Source: an uncultured Clostridia bacterium (GTDB lineage Bacteria > Bacillota > Clostridia > TANB77 > CAG-508). From it: a stretch of DNA of 39,806 nt. Positions within the stretch are counted from its first letter, which is position 1; the number at the start of each line of letters is the position of its first letter. Position numbers and translations under genes: made by a program. Below are positions 35,269 to 39,806 of this stretch, piece by piece. The notes under the pieces were generated by a model. It saw nothing but the letters and a program-made list of their open reading frames with translations, was not told the DNA's origin and searched no databases. The stretch covers positions 1 through 39,806 of the forward strand of contig CALXME010000010.1 in the NCBI GenBank assembly GCA_944389395.1, written 5' to 3'.

Positions 35269-35461
35269 AATAAGAGAAATGTCTTCACCAGAACTAGAAA
35301 AAGAATTAGGTGAACTAAAAACAGAATTATTTAAATTAAAATTTAGTTTAGCTACACACGGATTAGATAATCCTATGAAAATAAAACAAGTAAAAAGAGA
35401 TATTGCTAAAATCAATACTGTATTAACAGAAAGAAAAATTGCAGAAACTAAAAAAGCATAA
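35255..35461 (+). CDS. rpmC: 50S ribosomal protein L29
   Basis: 68 residues with the [19 protein letters not shown] helix and [14 protein letters not shown]. The ATG at 35255 was chosen because AGGTGAT lies 4 bases before it; an adjacent ATG at 35252 and a GTG at 35246 are alternatives. The start lies inside rplP. Confidence 0.95.
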   Translation: MKINKIREMSSPELEKELGELKTELFKLKFSLATHGLDNPMKIKQVKRDIAKINTVLTERKIAETKKA

Positions 35462-35483
35462 ATGAATGAATGTTTTAAATAAA

Positions 35484-35559
35484 GGTCATCCCTTATTCAT
35501 AAGGGGAGGGGACATATTTTATCCCTAAAAAAATGACCAAAGGGGAAAATGTGTCCCCT
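35484..35559. repeat. Palindromic element between rpmC and rpsQ
   Basis: The 126-base gap holds CCCTTA-ttca-TAAGGG (35490-35505) and a larger inverted repeat, 35507-35526 against 35541-35559 (ends AGGGGACA and TGTCCCCT). GGTCAT (35484-35489) can also pair with ATGACC (35533-35538), which sits in the loop of the larger hairpin, giving a possible pseudoknot. It may be a REP-like element or an mRNA structure. Confidence 0.65.
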
Positions 35560-35587
35560 GACATTAGACAAGAAAGGAGAAATCTAA

Positions 35588-35851
35588 ATGGAAGAAAGAA
35601 ATCTTCGTAAAGTTATGATAGGAACTGTAACATCTAACAAAATGGATAAAACAGTTGTAGTAGCAGTTCAAACTAGTGTTAGTCACAAAACATATGGAAA
35701 AACAGTAAAAAGAACATATAAATTAAAAGCTCATGACGAAGAAAATGCTTGTCAAATAGGAGATAAAGTAAAAGTCATGGAAACAAGACCACTATCTAAA
35801 GATAAAAGATGGAGAGTAGTGGAAATAGTAGAAAAAGCAGACATCAAATAA
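35588..35851 (+). CDS. rpsQ: 30S ribosomal protein S17
   Basis: 87 residues with the [21 protein letters not shown] start and the [17 protein letters not shown] end. AAAGGAG precedes the ATG. Confidence 0.98.
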   Translation: MEERNLRKVMIGTVTSNKMDKTVVVAVQTSVSHKTYGKTVKRTYKLKAHDEENACQIGDKVKVMETRPLSKDKRWRVVEIVEKADIK

Positions 35852-35875
35852 TAAAAAGAAAGGAGAACCCTTAAA

Positions 35876-36244
35876 ATGATACAACAACAAACAAGATTAA
35901 AAGTAGCAGACAATACAGGAGCTAAAGAATTGATGTGTATTAGATGCTTAGGAGGATCTTTTAGAAAAACATCTAATATAGGAGATGTAATAGTTGCTTC
36001 TGTTAAATCAGCAACACCAGGTGGCGTTGTAAAAAAAGGTGATGTTGTAAAAGCAGTCATCGTAAGATCAAAAAGAGGATTAAGAAGAGCTGATGGTTCT
36101 TATATTAAATTTGATGAAAACGCAGCAGTAATCATCAAAGAAGATGGAACTCCAAGAGGAACACGTATTTTTGGACCAGTAGCAAGAGAATTAAGAGAAA
36201 AAGACTATATGAAAATACTTTCATTAGCACCAGAAGTTCTATAA
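35876..36244 (+). CDS. rplN: 50S ribosomal protein L14
   Basis: 122 residues beginning [18 protein letters not shown], with [20 protein letters not shown] and [14 protein letters not shown]. Confidence 0.98.
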   Translation: MIQQQTRLKVADNTGAKELMCIRCLGGSFRKTSNIGDVIVASVKSATPGGVVKKGDVVKAVIVRSKRGLRRADGSYIKFDENAAVIIKEDGTPRGTRIFGPVARELREKDYMKILSLAPEVL

Positions 36245-36288
36245 AATAAAAATCAATCAAAATACAAGAAAAGGAGGCAAGCTCTAAA

Positions 36289-36597
36289 ATGAAAATAAAA
36301 AAAGGAGACAATGTCCAAGTTTTATCTGGAAATGATAAAGGAAAAACAGGAGAAGTCTTAGAAGTATCTCCAAAAACAAATAAAGTAATTGTTAAAGGCG
36401 TAAATGTTAGAAAAAAACATGTAAAAGCTAGAAAACAAGGAGATGAAAGTGGAATTATATCAGTAGAATGTGCAATTCCAGTAGCAAAAGTAAATGTAGT
36501 ATGTCCAAAATGTGGAAAAGTAACAAAAGTAGGATATAGTATAGAAAAAGATAAAAAAGAACGTATTTGTAAAAAATGCGGAGCAAAATTAAAATAA
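36289..36597 (+). CDS. rplX: 50S ribosomal protein L24
   Basis: 102 residues. KOW motif at the N-terminus (KKGDNVQVLSGNDKGKTGEV), then a C-terminal zinc ribbon of two CxxC pairs (CPKCGK and CKKCGA). AAAGGAGG before the ATG. Confidence 0.98.
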   Translation: MKIKKGDNVQVLSGNDKGKTGEVLEVSPKTNKVIVKGVNVRKKHVKARKQGDESGIISVECAIPVAKVNVVCPKCGKVTKVGYSIEKDKKERICKKCGAKLK

Positions 36598-36619
36598 AAG
36601 AAAGGAGGATTAATATTTC

Positions 36620-37159
36620 ATGGAAAAACTAAGAGAACAATATGAAAAAGAAGTAATCCCAGCATTAATGAAAAAATTTGAATATAAATCAATTATGCAA
36701 GTTCCAAAACTTGACAAAATTGTTATTAATATAGGATTAGGAGATTTAAAAGAAAATCCTAAAGCATTAGATAATGCAATGAATGATTTAATGCAAATTA
36801 CTGGACAAAAACCAGTTGTAACAAAGGCAAAAAAATCAATTGCAGCATTTAAATTAAGAGAAGGTGTTAACATAGGATGTAAAGTAACATTAAGAGCAGA
36901 TAAAATGTATGACTTTGCATACAAACTATTTAATGTAGCACTTCCAAGAGTAAGAGATTTTAGAGGAGTATCTGCAAACTCTTTTGATGGTAGAGGAAAT
37001 TACTCTATGGGTGTCAAAGAACAATTAATATTCCCTGAAATTGAATACGATAAAGTAGATAAATTAAGAGGAATGGATATTATATTTGTAACAACAGCTG
37101 AAACTGATGAAGAAGCAAGAGAGTTACTAAAATTATTAGGAATGCCTTTTAAAGCTTAA
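36620..37159 (+). CDS. rplE: 50S ribosomal protein L5
   Basis: 179 residues with [36 protein letters not shown] and the [20 protein letters not shown] segment that binds 5S rRNA. Confidence 0.98.
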   Translation: MEKLREQYEKEVIPALMKKFEYKSIMQVPKLDKIVINIGLGDLKENPKALDNAMNDLMQITGQKPVVTKAKKSIAAFKLREGVNIGCKVTLRADKMYDFAYKLFNVALPRVRDFRGVSANSFDGRGNYSMGVKEQLIFPEIEYDKVDKLRGMDIIFVTTAETDEEARELLKLLGMPFKA

Positions 37160-37201
37160 AATAAACTTTTATCAAAAATTATAGGAAGGAGATAATAGTA
37201 A

Positions 37202-37387
37202 ATGGCTAAAAAAGCAATGAAAATAAAACAAGCTAGACCACAAAAATATAAAACAAGAGAATATAATAGATGTAAATTATGTGGTAGACCACATGCTTAT
37301 ATTAGAAAATATGGAATATGCCGTGTGTGTTTTAGAGAATTAGCACATAAAGGTGAGATTCCTGGTATTAAGAAAGCTAGCTGGTAG
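37202..37387 (+). CDS. rpsN: 30S ribosomal protein S14, zinc-binding type Z
   Basis: 61 residues with the CKLCGRP and CRVCFRE zinc pairs and the GIKKASW end. The short zinc form, also called rpsZ, is usual in Gram-positives. A long palindrome starts at the base after the stop. Confidence 0.97.
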   Translation: MAKKAMKIKQARPQKYKTREYNRCKLCGRPHAYIRKYGICRVCFRELAHKGEIPGIKKASW

Positions 37388-37512
37388 GAAACAAATTAAA
37401 ATCAGCATCTTGCACATTTTTATTTCATTAATCAGACTTTGACATACAAAAAGTATGCCATCAGCCTGCTTAATTCATAAAAATGCACAATATACTAATT
37501 TTAATTTGTTTC
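37388..37512. repeat. 125-bp near-palindromic element between rpsN and rpsH
   Basis: The outer 15-bp arms (37388-37402 and 37498-37512) match perfectly. Inside, TGCACATTTTTAT against ATAAAAATGCACA and a central ATAC-aaaaa-GTAT hairpin extend the symmetry to nearly the whole element, giving arms of about 60 bases with scattered mismatches. It fills most of the 168-base gap. No open frame or clear target duplication was seen. MITE-like. Confidence 0.75.
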
Positions 37513-37555
37513 AAGAATAACACAAAAATGAATAAAAAGGAGGTAAGTAATAAAA

Positions 37556-37954
37556 ATGAACATTACAGATCCAATCGCAGATATGTTAACAAGAATTAGA
37601 AATGCAAATAGTTCAAAACATAAAACAGTAGATATACCATCATCAAATATGAAATTAGGAATTGCAGAAATCTTATTTAAAGAAGGATATATCAAATCTT
37701 TTGAAGAAATCAAAGATGATACACAAGGAATTATTAGAGTTACTCTAAAATATGATGAAAAAGGAAACAGAGTAATAGATGGATTAAAAAGAATTAGTAA
37801 ACCAGGTCTAAGAGTATATGCTTCTAAAGAAGAATTACCAAAAGTATTAAATGGTTTAGGAATAGCTATTATATCAACATCAAAAGGATTGAAAACAGAT
37901 AAAGAAGCAAGAGCATTAGGTGTTGGTGGAGAAGTATTAGCTTATGTATGGTAA
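37556..37954 (+). CDS. rpsH: 30S ribosomal protein S8
   Basis: 132 residues with the [15 protein letters not shown] start and the [20 protein letters not shown] end. S8 represses the spc operon in E. coli. AAGGAGG precedes the ATG. Confidence 0.98.
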   Translation: MNITDPIADMLTRIRNANSSKHKTVDIPSSNMKLGIAEILFKEGYIKSFEEIKDDTQGIIRVTLKYDEKGNRVIDGLKRISKPGLRVYASKEELPKVLNGLGIAIISTSKGLKTDKEARALGVGGEVLAYVW

Positions 37955-38029
37955 TACATAAAATAACTATTCTGATAAGAAAATAGGAAAAGATAAAATG
38001 ATAAAAACAAAAAAGGAAGGTGAAAAAAG

Positions 38030-38566
38030 ATGTCAAGAATAGGAAATAAACCTATTACAGTACCAACAGAAGTACAAGTTAAATTAGAGGGACAAAAAAT
38101 TACTGTAACTGGACCAAAAGGTACATTAGAAAGAGAAATACATAAAAATATTACTTTAGAAATGGCAGATAATGAAATTAAAGTAATAAGAAAAGATGAT
38201 GAAGCAACAAATAAAAGTTTACATGGTTTAACAAGAACTCTAATTAACAATATGATAATTGGTGTAACATCTGGATATAATAAAGAATTACAAATTAATG
38301 GTGTTGGATATAGAGTTGCAAAACAAGGAAATAATTTAAATTTAACTTTAGGGTATTCACATCCAGTAATATTTGAAGCTCCAGCAGGAATCACTTTTGA
38401 TGTTCCAAATCCAAACACAATTATTGTAAACGGAATAGATAAAGAATTAGTTGGGCAAACAGCAGCAGTTATTAGAACTAAAAGACCACCAGAAGTATAT
38501 AGAGGTAAAGGTATTAAATATGCTGATGAAGTTATTAGACGTAAGGAAGGTAAAACAGGTAAATAA
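38030..38566 (+). CDS. rplF: 50S ribosomal protein L6
   Basis: 178 residues. MSRIGNKPITVP start, VTGPKGTLERE, NMIIGVTSGYNKELQINGVGYR and the C-terminal RPPEVYRGKGIKYADE signature. Confidence 0.98.
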   Translation: MSRIGNKPITVPTEVQVKLEGQKITVTGPKGTLEREIHKNITLEMADNEIKVIRKDDEATNKSLHGLTRTLINNMIIGVTSGYNKELQINGVGYRVAKQGNNLNLTLGYSHPVIFEAPAGITFDVPNPNTIIVNGIDKELVGQTAAVIRTKRPPEVYRGKGIKYADEVIRRKEGKTGK

Positions 38567-38655
38567 ATTTAAAATAAAAATAGAAAAATTTGAAAAAATA
38601 ATTGCTTAAATGTTAAAAAATTGCTATGCTAAGTATAGCAAGAAAGGAGAAAAAA

Positions 38656-39015
38656 ATGGTTAAGAAAACAGATAGAAAAATGGAAAGAACAAGAAGACAT
38701 ATTCGTGTTAGAAGAAAAATATCTGGAACAGCTGAAAGACCAAGATTATGCGTATTTAGAAGTAACAAAAATATTTATGTACAAATCATAGATGATGTTG
38801 CAGGAAACACTATTGTGCAAGCATCTACATTAGATAAAGAAATTAAAACAAAATATGCTAACAAAGAAGCTGCAAAAGAAGTAGGAGCATTAATTGCAAA
38901 AAGAGCAGCAGATAAAAAAATAGAAACTGTAGTATTTGACCGTGGTGGATACATTTATCACGGAATTGTAAAAGAATTAGCAGAAGCTGCAAGAGAAGGC
39001 GGTTTAAAATTCTAA
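38656..39015 (+). CDS. rplR: 50S ribosomal protein L18
   Basis: 119 residues with [29 protein letters not shown] and the [23 protein letters not shown] end. The start at 38656 has GAAAGGAG upstream; an in-frame ATG 30 bases earlier lacks a site. Confidence 0.97.
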   Translation: MVKKTDRKMERTRRHIRVRRKISGTAERPRLCVFRSNKNIYVQIIDDVAGNTIVQASTLDKEIKTKYANKEAAKEVGALIAKRAADKKIETVVFDRGGYIYHGIVKELAEAAREGGLKF

Positions 39016-39079
39016 TAGTTGAAAAATAATTGTTAGAAATAAAGGTAATTAAGGAGAAAAGGAGGAAAACTAAAAGCTC

Positions 39080-39565
39080 ATGGAAGAAAAAAATGAATTA
39101 AAAGAAAAAGTTGTTGCTATTAATAGAGTTGCTAAAGTTGTAAAAGGTGGTAGAACTTTTAGATTTAGTGCTGTAGTAGTAGTAGGTGATGAAAAAGGTC
39201 ATGTAGGTGTTGGAAATGGTAAAGCAGCAGAAGTTCCAGATGCTATCAAAAAAGCAATCCAAGAAGCAAAAAAGAACTTAGTAGAAGTACCTATTGTAGA
39301 AACAACAGTACCACATGAATATATAGGAACTTTTGGTAGTGCAAAAGTTATGTTAAAACCAGCAACTGTAGGTACTGGAGTAATTGCAGGAGGAAGCGTT
39401 AGACCAGTATTAGAGCTTGCAGGATATAAAGATATTAGAACAAAAGTTATTGGAACAAACAATCCAAGAAATGTGGTATATGCTACAATTGAAGGATTAA
39501 AATCAATGCAAACAATTGAACAAGTAGCTAAAAAAAGAGGTAAAAAAGTAGAAGATATACTATAA
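39080..39565 (+). CDS. rpsE: 30S ribosomal protein S5
   Basis: 161 residues with [35 protein letters not shown] and the [12 protein letters not shown] segment. The AAAGGAGG site is 14 bases from the ATG, longer than usual, which may lower initiation. The next gene is rplO; rpmD (L30), normally between them, is missing. Confidence 0.97.
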   Translation: MEEKNELKEKVVAINRVAKVVKGGRTFRFSAVVVVGDEKGHVGVGNGKAAEVPDAIKKAIQEAKKNLVEVPIVETTVPHEYIGTFGSAKVMLKPATVGTGVIAGGSVRPVLELAGYKDIRTKVIGTNNPRNVVYATIEGLKSMQTIEQVAKKRGKKVEDIL

Positions 39566-39630
39566 TGAAAATACGAGGACGAAAAATAAATTGTCTTCCA
39601 AAGAAAAATTAAGGAGGTGCAAAGCTAGCA

Positions 39631-39806
39631 ATGAAAATCGAAGAATTAAAACCAGCTGTAAAAAAAGTAAAAAGAAATAGAGTAGGACGTGGAATGGCAT
39701 CTGGAAATGGAAAAACATCAGGTAGAGGTCATAAAGGACAAAAAGCAAGATCTGGTGGAGGAGTAAGAAGAGGATTTGAAGGTGGTCAAACACCATTATA
39801 TAGAAG
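39631..39806 (+). CDS. rplO: 50S ribosomal protein L15 (partial, cut by window end)
   Basis: The first 58 codons are present: MKIEELKPA, then [22 protein letters not shown] and [11 protein letters not shown], all typical of L15. AAGGAGGTG lies 12 bases before the ATG. Confidence 0.95.
   Translation, partial: MKIEELKPAVKKVKRNRVGRGMASGNGKTSGRGHKGQKARSGGGVRRGFEGGQTPLYR

Overview
The window is AT-rich chromosome from an endospore-forming member of the Clostridia (Firmicutes). The evidence is gene content (a 24-residue SpoVM, a gerK-type germinant receptor operon, DUF4364, D-lactate dehydrogenase), gene order (stp-prkC-rsgA-rpe ... spoVM-rpmB, the Bacillus/Clostridium arrangement) and strong AAGGAGG ribosome binding sites. 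No species is assigned.

Layout. 1-2453: a repeat cluster and mutS2 (-). 2706-7132: stp-prkC-rsgA-rpe (+), signalling by reversible Ser/Thr phosphorylation plus ribosome assembly. 7252-9380: a membrane protein with a polymer-forming-like repeat domain, a Cys-rich mini-protein and nth (-). 9525-9981: a small hydrophobic protein and spoVM (+), converging on rpmB (-). 10150-14847: tig, clpP, clpX (folding and proteolysis) and an M29 aminopeptidase. 15014-15409: a gene of foreign codon usage with its own promoter and terminator. 15610-16599: ldhA. 16636-21406: an M14 peptidase gene (-) split by a 3,852-bp serine-recombinase element. 21536-25747: ssrA (tmRNA), an unknown gene, tRNA-Met, a DUF4364 protein (-), secG and rnr. 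25748-30151: a second repeat cluster and a gerKA-gerKB-gerKC operon (-) with a small two-helix membrane gene at its end. 30217-39806: a consensus promoter, a structured-looking leader and the S10/spc ribosomal protein operon, from rpsJ to a truncated rplO, without rpmD.

Two things stand out. First, five genes (rsgA, the M14 peptidase, a gene of the inserted element, gerKB and gerKA) are each broken by one frameshift. In all five the break sits at an in-frame CGG codon, and the frame is restored by moving +1, so that the C is skipped and the next codon is GGN (Gly). By eye I found no in-frame CGG read as arginine in any host-like gene. The only two in-frame arginine CGG codons are in the foreign-looking gene at 15014-15409. 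This suggests either that CGG acts as a +1 frameshift codon in this lineage or that there is a systematic sequence artefact at such sites. Second, the element in the M14 gene can be bounded to the base. It is flanked by an 11-bp direct repeat, its joined ends would form a near-palindromic attP, and excision would rejoin the peptidase codons in phase. This resembles the intervening elements of sporulation genes such as sigK.

Several palindromic intergenic elements of different sequence (1-83 and 25748-25880; 2498-2643; 35484-35559; 37388-37512) are also present, along with small genes that are easily missed: spoVM, a 49-residue hydrophobic protein, a 48-residue Cys-rich protein, a 48-residue element protein and a 59-residue membrane protein after gerKC.
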